A stretch of 64,000 nucleotides of DNA, taken from NCBI RefSeq assembly GCF_001591385.1, contig NZ_BCUU01000001.1, positions 62,001 to 126,000 on the forward strand. The letters are read 5' to 3'. The notes under the pieces are model-generated. The model saw only the letters and a list, made by a program, of their open reading frames with translations. It did no database searches and was not told the DNA's origin. Below are positions 1 to 10,500 of the stretch, piece after piece. Both the position numbers and the translations under genes were made by a program. Each line of letters starts with the position of its first letter. The stretch's first letter is position 1. This stretch comes from Variovorax soli NBRC 106424 (GTDB lineage Bacteria > Pseudomonadota > Gammaproteobacteria > Burkholderiales > Burkholderiaceae_C).

Positions 1-133
1 ACTCAGGTCGGTGAAGCACTGTATGTAACTGTATAAAGCTCACATATTCGAGAGATTCAATGGCCACCGGCGATACCATGCGCGGGCTTGCGTCATCTCC
101 CATCGCGACCGCGCCAAGATACGGAGGAGAGGA

Positions 134-367
134 ATGAACGAAGCGGACATTGCAGCGTCGATAGAGCGGCTCATGGCACGGGTCGACTACTACCTGCACT
201 GCGAACTCGACGAGGAATACGACCACGACCGCCCGGATTCCGCCCGCAAGCAGCTCGAAGCGGCACTGCGCCAGGAATTGCTCCGGGCCAGCGCCATCGG
301 CCTGATGACGGCCACGGTCGGCACGGCTGCCGGCCAGGATCCCGCCGACGGCAAGAGCATCGCCTGA
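134..367 (+). CDS. small hypothetical protein (77 aa)
   Basis: I do not recognise this family. It is a 77-residue acidic, helix-prone protein beginning MNEADIAASIERLMAR, with no signal peptide and no obvious membrane segment. The start is supported by a strong purine-rich ribosome-binding site (ggaggagag) directly upstream of the ATG. A GC-rich intrinsic terminator follows about 60 bp after the stop, so it looks monocistronic. The 133 bp upstream hold no gene I can support. It is probably expressed as a soluble cytoplasmic protein; function is unknown. Confidence 0.6.
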   Translation: MNEADIAASIERLMARVDYYLHCELDEEYDHDRPDSARKQLEAALRQELLRASAIGLMTATVGTAAGQDPADGKSIA

Positions 368-425
368 ACGGAACCACGACACCTCGATCTGCCGCCGCTC
401 GGCGAGCACGACATTTTCAAGACCA

Positions 426-456
426 GGGGGCCGGCAATTGCCGGCCCCTTGCTTTT
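426..456 (+). terminator. intrinsic terminator after the small hypothetical gene
   Basis: A perfect GC-rich inverted repeat (ggggccggcaa/ttgccggcccc) is followed by a T-rich stretch (ttgcttttt). It lies in the gap between the small ORF and msrA and would end the upstream transcript. Confidence 0.75.
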
Positions 457-562
457 TGCGCGCCCCGGCATCACCTGCAGCAAGCTGTCGATGTCGCGTA
501 AGCTGAAACCTTCGGCCTGGCGCGCACGAACAGTGATGTGAATCAAAAAAGGAGGAAGCCGC

Positions 563-1159
563 ATGTCCCTGTCACACAGTCCCGCAAACGCCCACAACCC
601 CGGCACCACGGCGCCGCCCAACCCACACGGAGAACGCACGCAAATGAACCCGACCGAAACTTCCATCCTCGCCGGCGGCTGCTTCTGGGGCATGCAGGAA
701 CTGCTGCGCCACCACCCCGGCGTGGTCAGCACCCGCGTGGGCTACAGCGGCGGCGACGTGGCCAATGCCACCTACCGCAACCACGGCAGCCATGCCGAAG
801 CGGTTGAGATCGTGTTCGATCCGCAGAAGCTGAGCTTCAGGCAACTGCTGGAGTTCTTCTTCCAGATCCACGATCCGAGCACCGCCAACCGGCAGGGCAA
901 CGACCGCGGCACGTCGTACCGCTCGGGCATCTACTACACCAGCGAAGAACAGCGCCAGGTGGCGCTGGACACCATCGCGGACGTCAACGCCTCGGGCCTG
1001 TGGCCCGGCCAGGTGGTGACCGAAGTGAAACCCGCCGGCCCCTTCTGGGAAGCCGAGCCCGAGCATCAGGACTACCTGCAGCGCTACCCCGAGGGCTACA
1101 CCTGCCACTGGGTGCGGCCGGGCTGGACACTCCCCAGGCGCAAGAGAGAAACCGCCTGA
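563..1159 (+). CDS. msrA: peptide methionine sulfoxide reductase MsrA
   Basis: Reduces the S-epimer of methionine sulfoxide in free or protein-bound form, repairing oxidised proteins with thioredoxin as reductant. The family signature GCFWG with the catalytic Cys is present near residue 40, and a possible resolving Cys lies in GYTCHW near the C-terminus. The start at 563 is chosen because of a strong Shine-Dalgarno (aaggagg) 6-8 bases upstream. It gives 198 aa, with about 27 more N-terminal residues than typical MsrA. An internal ATG at 644 (MNPTET) would give the usual length but has a much weaker site. The extension is not clearly a signal peptide, so the enzyme is probably cytoplasmic. It is a single-gene unit ending in a hairpin terminator. 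Confidence 0.93.
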   Translation: MSLSHSPANAHNPGTTAPPNPHGERTQMNPTETSILAGGCFWGMQELLRHHPGVVSTRVGYSGGDVANATYRNHGSHAEAVEIVFDPQKLSFRQLLEFFFQIHDPSTANRQGNDRGTSYRSGIYYTSEEQRQVALDTIADVNASGLWPGQVVTEVKPAGPFWEAEPEHQDYLQRYPEGYTCHWVRPGWTLPRRKRETA

Positions 1160-1163
1160 ACGA

Positions 1164-1193
1164 GCGCAGGGCCAGAGGGCCTTGCGCCTTTTT
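1164..1193 (+). terminator. intrinsic terminator of msrA
   Basis: Stem gcgcagggcc / ggccttgcgc (one G-T pair) with a short loop, followed by ctttttc. It begins just after the msrA stop and reaches the stop of the convergent phosphatase gene. Confidence 0.7.
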
Positions 1194-1621
1194 CAGCCCA
1201 ACTGGCGAACACGCGCCGCCCAGTCCGCGGTACCGCGCGCAATGTCTGCATAGGCGGTTTCGAAGGCGGTCCGCGGCTGCCTGAAGGGGTCCGCGATGTC
1301 GCGCTCGGCCAGCAGGCAGTACACCCGGCCCCGGGTCAACGGATAGCGCCGCTCGAGCTCCGCGCGCTGGTGCTGCTCCATGACCAGGATCAGGTCCGCG
1401 CGCTGGCACATCTGGCTGTTGACCTGCTGCGCCCGGTGGGCGCGCAGGTCCAGGCCCTGCTCGGCGGCCAGAAGAATCGATAGCGGATCGGCCGGCGCCC
1501 CCACCAATGCGCTCAAGCCTGCCGACCAGACGACCCGGTCCGGCAGTTCGCGCGCCAGCAGAGCCTCTGCGAGCGGGCTGCGGCAGATGTTGCCGATGCA
1601 CAGGGTGAGGATGCGCTGCAT
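1193..1621 (-). CDS. low-molecular-weight protein-tyrosine phosphatase
   Basis: Member of the arsenate reductase-like LMW phosphatase family (Wzb/Etp/YfkJ type), which hydrolyses phosphotyrosine. The P-loop C-x5-R-S is visible at the extreme N-terminus (CIGNICRS) and the general-acid Asp lies in the C-terminal DIADPF segment. I start it at 1621 (MQRILTLC), which places the P-loop at the position typical of the family and gives 142 aa; a longer reading frame to 1669 would add an atypical 16 residues and run into the upstream hairpin. No cognate tyrosine kinase or polysaccharide export genes are adjacent, so the substrate is unknown. Confidence 0.88.
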   Translation of the reverse strand: MQRILTLCIGNICRSPLAEALLARELPDRVVWSAGLSALVGAPADPLSILLAAEQGLDLRAHRAQQVNSQMCQRADLILVMEQHQRAELERRYPLTRGRVYCLLAERDIADPFRQPRTAFETAYADIARGTADWAARVRQLG

Positions 1622-1636
1622 GCTGGCACCAGTGTA

Positions 1637-1664
1637 GGCCCGTCCCCAAAAGGGCGGGCCTTTC
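1637..1664 (-). terminator. hairpin between the adhesin 3' end and the phosphatase
   Basis: GC-rich inverted repeat (ggcccg.. / ..cgggcc around an aaaa loop) in the short gap after the giant adhesin stop. On the minus strand it lacks a convincing T tract, so it may be a weak terminator or an mRNA-stabilising stem. Confidence 0.35.
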
Positions 1665-1678
1665 ACCATCTGGATGAA

Positions 1679-4129
1679 TCAGCGGGCCACCGACGCAGAC
1701 TGCCCAGCAGCGTGCCGCAATTGCTCGCTGAAGGCAGGAGCCGTCGTCCGCGCCTGCTTGGGCCGATTGCCGTTGCTCTTGCCATCGCCGGGCCGGCCGT
1801 CGGCCGTCTGGCGCGAACCTGCCGCAGACGCATCCAATCCAGGCCGCTGCGCCTCGCCCTTGGTCAACCCCGCATCCGTGAGCGAGAACAGCGATGGATC
1901 CGCCAGCAGGCCATCGGCATCCAGCGACACGCGGCCGTGCCGCCCCAGTAGGCGTGCCAGCTCGAGTTGCGCCGCCAGCTGGCTCTCTCGCACCACTTCG
2001 CCCACGAACTGCCCCGCGACCTGCCCCAGGCCGGCGCCGAGCGAAGGCGGCGCGACCAGGCCGCGGTCGAGCACCATGTCGAGCCGGGTGCCGTCGGACG
2101 ACGCCTGGTCCAGCCTGTCGATGAAGGCGTTCTGGCGCACCACCGGCTGCACGAAGATCCCGGGCTCGTAGCCCAGTTCGTGCTCGTGCGGTTCGGGCCG
2201 GAAGAACAGGCGCTGGAAGTACAGCGGATCGCCGTCGTCGATGCGCGGCGCCGAGATGTCCAGGTGAACGGTCAGCTGCGCCAGGTCGGTGGCGCCGGCC
2301 CGGTCCACCAGCGTGTAGGTGAACACGTCCTGCAGGATCTGCCCGAAGCCGGCCGCGGCCAGCACCTCGGGGTTGGTCATGTCGATGCTGTAGGTGTAGC
2401 TGCCGTCGGCATTGAGCACCAGCGTTCCGTAGCGGCCCGCCAGGGCCTGGCCGATCACGCCTGCCGTGCCGCTGCCCGCTTCCGCGCCGGTGCGCACCGC
2501 CCCCACGTGCAGCGCGTCGCCGCCGTCCACATCGGAATCATTGGGCAACACGTTGCCCGTCGCTTGCGGCGCCACCACCTGGTCGGTGGCGACATTGCTG
2601 TCGTCACGCGCGACCGGGTTGTCGTTGGCGCCTTGAACCACGATCACGAGGTTGGCACGGGACGTGGCCCCCGCGGTGTCGCGCATGAGGTAGCTGAAGC
2701 TCTCGGTCAGCGTCTCGCCGCGGGTACGCATGGCTTGCACCGCGGCGTTGTCGTTGTCGACCACGTAGCGCCAGCTGCCATCGGCGTTGATCACCAGCGA
2801 GCCGTAGAGGCCGGCAATGGCGCCCCCCGCATCGCCCACCACGCCGGTGCCGGCGCTGGTGTAGCTAACGACTTGCTTGGATTCGCCGTTGGCGACGCTG
2901 TCGACGTCGGTGTCGTTGTCCAGCACGTTGCCCAGCGAATCGCTGCCCGGCGTGCCGTTGTTCACCCCGCCGGCTTCCACCGCCACGCCTGCGTCGTCGC
3001 GCGCAACCGGTGTGTCGTTGGCGCCATGAACGGTAATGACGAGCATGGCGCTGTCGGTCTGGCCGCCCGGATCGCTCATCGTGTAGGTGAAGAAATCCCG
3101 CAGCACGTCGCCCGACTGCCGAAGTGCCTGCACTGCCGGGTTGTCGTTGTCCACCACGTAGGTGTAGCTGCCGTCGGCATTGAGCGTGAGCGTGCCGTAC
3201 AGGCCCACCAAGGCCTGGCCCAGGGTGCCGGCCGTGCCGCTGCCGATCTCGGGGCCCGTGCGCACGCCGATGACTCGCAGCTCGGGGCCGGGATTGTCCA
3301 CGTCGCCGTCGTTGGCCAGCACATTGCCGGAGGGGTCGACACCGGCCGTGCCGTTGTCGATGCCGCCCGCTTCCACCGCGGCAGCGGTGTCGATCACTGC
3401 AGTGGGTGCGTCGTCCGCGCCCTGGATGGTGAGTGTCAGCGTGGCGGTGCTGATGGCACCCGCCGTGTCGCGCACGGTGTAGACGAAGACTTCGGTGAGC
3501 GTCTGGCCAGGCAGCAATGCCTGCACGGTGGCGTTGTCGTCGTCCACCGTGTAGGTGTAGCTGCCGTCCGCGTTGATGACCAGGCTGCCGTAGGCGCCGG
3601 CCAGCGCATTGCCGGCCGTCGCGCTTCTGAGTCCTTGCCTGTAGCTTTGCACGGCCATGGTTTCGCCGTAGTCGACGGGGTCGCCGGCACCGCCGTCAAC
3701 GTCCGTGTCGGGGACGCCGCCGTTCGCGTCGCCGAGGAGCACGTTGCCGGTGGCCGGGCTGCCGGGCGTTCCGTTGTCGACGCCGCCCGCCTCGACGGCA
3801 GTCCCGGTGTCGTTCGTGGCCACCGGGTTGTCGTTGGCACCGCGGATGGTGATGGTCAGCGTTGAAGTGCTGGTTGCGCCCGATGCGTCGACCATGGTGT
3901 AGCTGAACACCTCGGTAAGCGTGTCGGTGGACTGGCGAAGCGCCTGCACCGCGGCGTTGGCGTTGTCCACCACGTAGGTATAGCTGCCATCGGCATTGAG
4001 CGTCAGCGAGCCATACTGCGCGGTGAACGCGTTGCCCACGGTTCCCGTGTTGGCGCCCTGGCTGAAGCCCTGCACCGCGCGCGTTTCGCCGTAGTTGGTG
4101 CCGTCCACGTCGATGTCGTTGGTCAGCAC
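1679..4129 (-). CDS. C-terminal fragment of a giant VCBS-repeat surface protein
   Basis: This 816-codon frame continues the upstream giant protein after a frameshift. It opens inside the ninth VCBS-type repeat (LTNDIDVDG...), carries four more complete repeats of about 130-145 residues (each with YGSL/YGTL, NADGSYTY and a GANDxP/GADDAP junction), and ends in a non-repetitive tail of about 190 residues starting near PRIDDGDPLYF. The tail has no RTX nonapeptides and no membrane anchor. The only possible start at the beginning of the frame is a GTG within repeat sequence without a ribosome-binding site, so I do not think it is an independent gene. It is best read together with the 4123-14133 frame as one gene. 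Confidence 0.7.
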   Translation of the reverse strand: MLTNDIDVDGTNYGETRAVQGFSQGANTGTVGNAFTAQYGSLTLNADGSYTYVVDNANAAVQALRQSTDTLTEVFSYTMVDASGATSTSTLTITIRGANDNPVATNDTGTAVEAGGVDNGTPGSPATGNVLLGDANGGVPDTDVDGGAGDPVDYGETMAVQSYRQGLRSATAGNALAGAYGSLVINADGSYTYTVDDDNATVQALLPGQTLTEVFVYTVRDTAGAISTATLTLTIQGADDAPTAVIDTAAAVEAGGIDNGTAGVDPSGNVLANDGDVDNPGPELRVIGVRTGPEIGSGTAGTLGQALVGLYGTLTLNADGSYTYVVDNDNPAVQALRQSGDVLRDFFTYTMSDPGGQTDSAMLVITVHGANDTPVARDDAGVAVEAGGVNNGTPGSDSLGNVLDNDTDVDSVANGESKQVVSYTSAGTGVVGDAGGAIAGLYGSLVINADGSWRYVVDNDNAAVQAMRTRGETLTESFSYLMRDTAGATSRANLVIVVQGANDNPVARDDSNVATDQVVAPQATGNVLPNDSDVDGGDALHVGAVRTGAEAGSGTAGVIGQALAGRYGTLVLNADGSYTYSIDMTNPEVLAAAGFGQILQDVFTYTLVDRAGATDLAQLTVHLDISAPRIDDGDPLYFQRLFFRPEPHEHELGYEPGIFVQPVVRQNAFIDRLDQASSDGTRLDMVLDRGLVAPPSLGAGLGQVAGQFVGEVVRESQLAAQLELARLLGRHGRVSLDADGLLADPSLFSLTDAGLTKGEAQRPGLDASAAGSRQTADGRPGDGKSNGNRPKQARTTAPAFSEQLRHAAGQSASVAR

Positions 4130-7100
4130 GTTGCCGACGGCGGAGCTGCGCCGTTGTTCACCCCACCCGCCTCGGCGGCGACACCGATGTCAGGCTGCGC
4201 TTCGGGCGTGTCGTTGCGGCCGCGGATGGTGAGGGTCAGGGTGGCGGTGCTAGTGGCTCCGGCCGCGTCACGCATCGTATAGGTGAAGACTTCGGTGAGC
4301 GTGTCCGTGTCTGTGCGAAGCGCCTGTACAGTGGCGTTGTTCTCGTCCACCGTGTAGGTGTAGCTGCCGTCGGCATTGATGACCACGCTGCCGTAGGCGC
4401 CCGGCAGCGCATTGCCCGCGGTGACCGTGGCCGTGCCGTGCGTGTAGTCCTGTACCGCCTTGGTTTCGCCGTAGTCGATCGGATCGCCGGCGCCGCCGTC
4501 CACGTCGTCGTCGTTGTCCAGCACATTGCCGGTCGCCGGCGTACCGGGCACGCCGTTGTCCAGGCCGCCGGCCTCGATGGCGCTGCCGGTGTCGTTGGTG
4601 GTCACCGGGGTGTCGTTGGCGCCCCGGATCGTGATGGTCAACTGGGCGGTGTCGCTCAGGTTGCCGTCGTCGCTGACCGTGTAGGTGAAGTAGTCCTGCA
4701 GCGTGTTGCCGGCCTGGCGCAGCGCCTGAACCTCGGCGTTGTTGTTGTCGATCACATAGGTATAGCTGCCGTCGCGATTGAGCGTGAGCGTGCCGTACCT
4801 GCCCACCAGCGCCACGCCCACCGTTCCGCCGGTGCCTGTGCCGGCCTCCTGGCCGGTGCGCACGCCGGTCACGTTGAGGAGGGTGGCGGGCGTGTCGATG
4901 TCGGTATCGGCCACGCCGCCATTGGCGTCGCCGAGCAACACGTTGCCGATGGCGTTCGATCCGCCCGTGCTGTTGCCGACGCCGCCCTGCTCCACCGCCG
5001 TGCCGGCATCGTCCTTCGCCACGGGCGCATCGTCGGCGCCCTGGATGGTGATGGTCAGCCTGGCAGTCGACACAGCGCCTGCGGCATCGACGATCGTGTA
5101 GGTGAAGGTCTCGGTCAGCGTCTGGCCCGGACGCAGCGCCTGCACCGTGGGATCGTTGTCGTCGATCACATAGGTGTAGTTGCCGTCCGCGCCCAGTGTG
5201 AGCGTGCCGTACTGGGCCACCAGCGCCGTGCCCGCAGCGGCGGTTGCCGTGCCCTGCGCAACGCTTTGCACCGCCATCGTCTCGCCATAGTCGATCGGGT
5301 CGCCCGTGCCGCCGTCGACATCGCTGTCGTTCGCCAGCACGTTGCCGGTCGCCGGGCTGCCGAGCGTCTGGTTGTTGGTGCCGCCGGCTTCCACCGCCGT
5401 TCCGGCGTCGTCCCGTGCAACCGGAGCGTCGTTGGCACCCACGATGGTGATGGTGAGCGTGGCGATGTCGGTCGCGCCCGCGCGGTCCGACACGGTGTAG
5501 TGGAACTGCTCCTGCAGCGTGTTGCCGCTGGTGCGCAGCGCCTCCACTGCGGGCATCGAGTTGTCGAGCCGGTAGGTGTAGCTGCCGTCGGCGTTGAGCG
5601 TGATCCAGCCGTAGGTTCCGCGCAGTTCGACGCCCACGCTGCCTGCCGTGCCCGGCGCAGCCTCGCTGCCGAGGCCGATCGCAGTCACGGTCTTGGTCTC
5701 GCCGTAGCTGGCGCCGTCGACGTCGGTATCGGCCACGCCGCCGTTGGCGTCGCCGATGAGCACATTGCCCTTGGCATCCAGGCCGGGAATGTTGTTGTTC
5801 ACGCCACCCGATTCCACGACCTGGCCGGCGTCATCGGTTGCGACGGGATTGTCGTTGCGCCCCACGATGCGGATGATGATCTCGGCCGTGTCCTGGCCGC
5901 CCTCGCCGTCATCGATGGTGTAGGTGAAGCGCTCGCTCAGTGTATTGGCTGGTGTGCGCAGCGCCTGGACCAGCGGGTTGTTGTTGTCGAGCACATACGT
6001 GAACTGACCATTGGGCTGGATGGTCAATGTGCCGTAGAGGCCTGCCAGCGGCTGCCCGACCGGGACCGTCGTGCCCGTGCCATCACCTTCTGCGCCGGTC
6101 CTGATGTTGACCACCGTCAAGGTATCGCCGTCCGGATCGGTGTCGTTGGCAGTGGCGTCGCCCGACGGATCGACGCCCGCAGTACCGTTGTTGACCCCAC
6201 CCGCCTCGACGGCGACCACGTTCACGTTGTTCGCCACCGGCGCGTCGTTGGCGCCCGAAACGTTGATGAGCAGTTGCGCCGTGTCGGTCAGGCCACCGTG
6301 GTCCGTGATCTGATAGGTGAAATAGTCCTGCAGCGGCGGCGAGCCTGCCTGCTTGGCGATCACATCAGGGTTGGTGCTGTCGACGTCGTACGTATAGGAG
6401 CCGTCGGCATTCAGCGTGAGCGTTCCGTACTGGCCCTGCAGGACGATCGAGCCGTTGGTCAGGCCGGTCAGGGTGCCGCCTGCGCTTTCCTGGCCGGTGC
6501 GCGCGCCCGTCACCGTCAGCTCGATGTTGGGCTGGTCGATCGCGTCGATGTCGGTGTCCACGCCGTTGCCCGGCGTTGGATTGCCGTCGGGGCGGCTGAT
6601 ATCGGTGATGACGTTGCCGCTCGGGTTGGTTTCATCGCCCAGGGGCGTGACGCCGTCTGGCTCGAAACCTTGCGCCTGCGCCTGCGCTACGTCGTCGGAC
6701 GCGACCGGATTGTCGAAGGCGCCCTTGATGACGATGGTCAGATTGGCAAGGCTGCTCAGACCACCCACGTCGCTCACCTCGTAGCTGAAAACGTCGCTCA
6801 GCGTTTGGCCGGTCGACAGCGCTTGCACGACAGGGTCGCTGTCGTTCACGACGTATTCGTAGCTGCCGTCGCCACGGATGGTCAGCGTGCCGTACTTGCC
6901 GACGACGACCGCGGCGCCCCCGGTCATCGGGGTCAGGCTGCCAGCCTGGTCCTTGGGCACGTTGCGCGCGCCGGTGACGCTCAGCCGTTCGCCGTAATCG
7001 ATCGGATCGGTGGCGGTTTCGCCGCCGTCGACGTCGGTGTCGGCGACGCCACCGTTGGCATCTCCCAGCAGGACATTTCCGGTAGCAGGCGCACCCGGCG

Positions 7101-7560
7101 TGTTGTTGTTGACACCGCCGGCTTCCAGCGCGGAGCCGGTGTCGTCCGCACCCACCGGCGTGTCGTTGGCGCCCTGGATGGTGACCCTCAGAATGGCGCC
7201 CGACTGCAGGCCGCCCAGGTCGGCCAGCACATAGCTGAATTGCTCCGACAGGCTCTGACTGGTGGTGCGCAGCGCCTGCACCTCGACATTGTCGTTGTCC
7301 ACTTCGTAGCGCGCCGCGCCGTTGGCCCGCACGTACAAAGTGCCGTACCTGCCGGCAACGGCGAACTCGCTGGTGCTGTCCGTCACCTGCGTGGCCGTGC
7401 CGCTGACGCCCGTCACGCTCACGAGTTGCAGCACATCGTTGTTGGTGGCAATGTCGACGTCGGTGTCGTTGGCCAGCAGGTTGAGCGAAGGGTCGATGCC
7501 CGGCATGTCGTTGTCGGTACCGCCGGCTTCCACTGCCGCAGCCTCGTCGTTGTTGCCCTG
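2260..7560 (-). repeat. tandem array of 13 VCBS-type repeats (period about 400 bp)
   Basis: Thirteen tandem coding repeats, each about 130-150 residues. Most open with a DD/NDxGxAxEAGGxxN motif, then have GNVLxND or GDANGGVxDTDVD, a YGTLTLNADGSYTY strand, (D/N)NxxVQALR, and end with xGANDxPVA. Units 2, 5, 7 and 10 carry an extra GDANGGVxDTDxD insert. The ninth unit is split by the frameshift near 4.15 kb. Repeats of this kind are common in bacterial adhesins, where they act as extending stalk domains. Confidence 0.85.
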
Positions 7561-10500
7561 CGGCGGGTCGTTGACCGGAATGACGTTGATGGCCATCGTG
7601 TCGACGTCCTGCAACTGGTCGTCGACCGGCTCGCCCGGAATGCCGTCGCCATCCGCATCACCGAAGCTGCCGCGGTCCTTGGTGGTGATGGTCAGCGTGT
7701 CCGGGCCGTTGTAGTTCGGGTTGCCCTGGTAGGTGAGCGTGCCCAGCACGGCGTTGATGTCGGCCGCGCTGCCGCTCAGGGTGATGGTGCCGGTGCCCTT
7801 GCCGGTGACGACGAGGGTGCCCGCCGGCGTGGCCGTGAAGTCGAGCACTCCGTTTTGCACCGTCAACGTCACATCCAGCACGCCCGGCGCGGGGCCCTGG
7901 TTCAGGTCGAAGTCCCTGACCGCGAAGCCGGGGATCTGCAGCAGCGTATCTTCGTCGACCGACTGCGGGCCGGGCACGTCGCTGTTGATCGGCGCATCGT
8001 TGATCTGCACGTAGGCGAAGTCGCCGCGCTGCGTTCCGCCCTCGGCCACGGTGGAAGTCACCTGGCCCAGCGTACCTGTGTCGGTATCCAGCCGCACGCG
8101 GACTTCGCCCGTGGGCTGCGCGAGGGGGATGGACCCAGGCGCCTCGACCCGGTAACTGCCGGCCGCAAGCGCGCTGAAGTGGAAGAAGCCTGCGCTGTCG
8201 GTAACGGTGGTGAAGAGCTGGTCGTCGCCGGTGTCCAGCGCCCCGTCTGCGCCTGCCCAGCGCAGGGTCACGGTCTGGCCGGCCAACGCCGGACCGTCCG
8301 GCGTCAGGTCGCCGGTGGCTGACAGCGAGTCATCCCACAGGTTGCCGTGGATCACGCCCAGGCCCGCGCCTTCGCGAAGAACATAGTCGTTCAGGGCGCC
8401 GTCGCTGCCGTTGCGCTCGCCGTCCGCCGTGGCATCCGTGCCCACGGCAGTGCCGCCCCACGTCGTGAAGGTTTCCGGCAGGCTGCTCCACTTGAGTTCG
8501 GCATCGGTGCTGGCGTAAGCGGTGTCCACGCCGACCGTGACGCTGTAGTTCACGACGACCTTGGTGCCGACGTCGACCTTGTCCACGCTCAGGTGGATAC
8601 CGGTGGCATCCGAGGTGTTGGTGATGCCGTTGGCGCCAAAGTCGGCCGGCAGCACGACGGTGGTGGTGCCGTCCGCCAGGATGATGGTGACGCTGGTCAG
8701 CGTGTAGCCGTTGGCGCCCGCGAAGATCGGATCGTCCAGCGTGACATCGTAGGCCGGGCCGGTGCCGTTCTGGGTGAAGCTCACCGACATATTGGCGGTG
8801 CTGGTGGTGCCGCTGGCATTGGGCACGAAGCTGTCCACCTGCTTGACCATGCCGGTGAAGGAGGGTTCGATGACCTGCTCGCTCACTGAATCGCGCGCGC
8901 CGAGGGTGTTGTCGGCCGCGAGAATGCCGGCCGTCATGCCCAGCACCGTGCCGTTCTGGTTGGAGGCGACGTTGTTGACGCGAGCGTTGAACTCGATGAC
9001 CACGCCTTCCAGATCCGTCGGGTCCAGGTCGGCGTCGGTGTTGGTGAGGGTGCCCAGGTCGAAGACGATGGTGCGCCCGTCGGCGGACACCGTCCACCGC
9101 CCGGTGGCCAGCGTGGCATTCGGGCCGTTGCTCAGGTCGGCCGGAATGGGCTGGGCAATGTCGCTGCTGCGGTTGCCCAGGACAACCAGCGTACCGTCGC
9201 TGTTGAGCTGGATGTTGCTCGTCACGCCGCCATCGTTGGAAGAGACGATGGCGATCTTGATCGTGCCGTCTTCCATGAACGTGAGGCCCTCATCCAGCGT
9301 CACCTGGATCCGGTAGTCGTTGGTGACGCCCTCGCCCACTGCGGCGACCACGCGGTAGCGCACGATCTCGCCCACCGCCACCTGCTCCACCGCGCCGTCG
9401 GTCGTGGTGCCGTTGTCGGCAGAAGGCGTGTCGGCCATGCCGCCGATGCGCGACACCTGAATGCCGCTGAGCACCTTCACCTGGGTGTCAGCCTTCACCT
9501 GGTAGTCGTTGAGCACGCCGCTGTTCAGGAGGCCGTCCACTCCAGTGCGCTCGCCGCCCGCGGATGTGACGGGGGCGGCGTCATTGATGCTCGTCCACTG
9601 CACGCTGGACGTGTTGTCGATGGTCTGGAAATTGACCGCAGTGGCAGTCACGGTGCCGGTCACCACGATGGTGATGCTGCCGCCGTTGCCGATGTCGATA
9701 TTGGCGCCGTTCGCGGTGCGCAGCACGCCGTCGGCCCCCAGCACGAAGTCGGTGGTCGTCCCGCCGGCGGTGGTGACGCTGCCGGTGTAGGTCACGCTGT
9801 CCAGCGAAAGCCCCGTCAGCAGATTGGTCGGGAAGGCATCGACGAAGCTGACGTCGTAGGCGTCGACACCCGAGTTGTTGCTGATGACGATGGTGTAGGT
9901 GACGGTATTGCCCTGGTCCACCCCCAGGGACGAGCCCGTCGCCACCGCCGACTGGGTGATCGTCAATGTCGGCTCCGCCACCGTCACCGACGGGTCGCCG
10001 CCCGAATTGGCCACGGTGCGGTCGATCGCCGCGCCGCCAGCCTGGTCGCCGTCCGGATCGGAGTAGGTCAACTGCACGTCGTTGTTGAGCACGCGGCCGG
10101 CCTGGTTGTCCTGCGTGTTGCTGGCCACCAGGCGCACGCGGATCACGAAGCTGTTGTTGCCGCTGACGTTGTCTGCGTTGTTGGTGCTGGCCGTGAAGCT
10201 CAGGCGTGCATCCACGCCATCCTGGCCGACGGTGCCGCCCAGCCCCGTGGGCGTATCGCCGGTGAGGGTGCCGCCGAAGTCGGCGGTCAGCGCGGCGCTG
10301 CCGGCCACCGTCTGGATGATCTCGTAGCCTTGGCCGCCGTTGAAGCTCATGTCCAGCGCCATACCGGGCGGGATCAGCTCGTCGATGCGCAGGTTGGTGG
10401 TGGTGCCTTCGGGGATGGTGACCACGATGTCGTAGTCCATGGTCTCGCCCACCACCAGGTTCGAGCCGGTGGTGCTGGGCGAGCTGGAGTCGCCGTTGTC

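Noticed and set aside
15-45. Possible LexA/SOS box (ctgtatgtaactgtat)
   Set aside because: The second half-site is a direct repeat of ctgtat rather than the inverted acag needed for a LexA dyad, and no SOS gene follows.
4115-4165. Programmed ribosomal frameshift joining the two adhesin frames
   Set aside because: The shift would be -1, but no slippery heptamer or adjacent pseudoknot-like stem is visible at the junction; a simple one-base indel explains it better.
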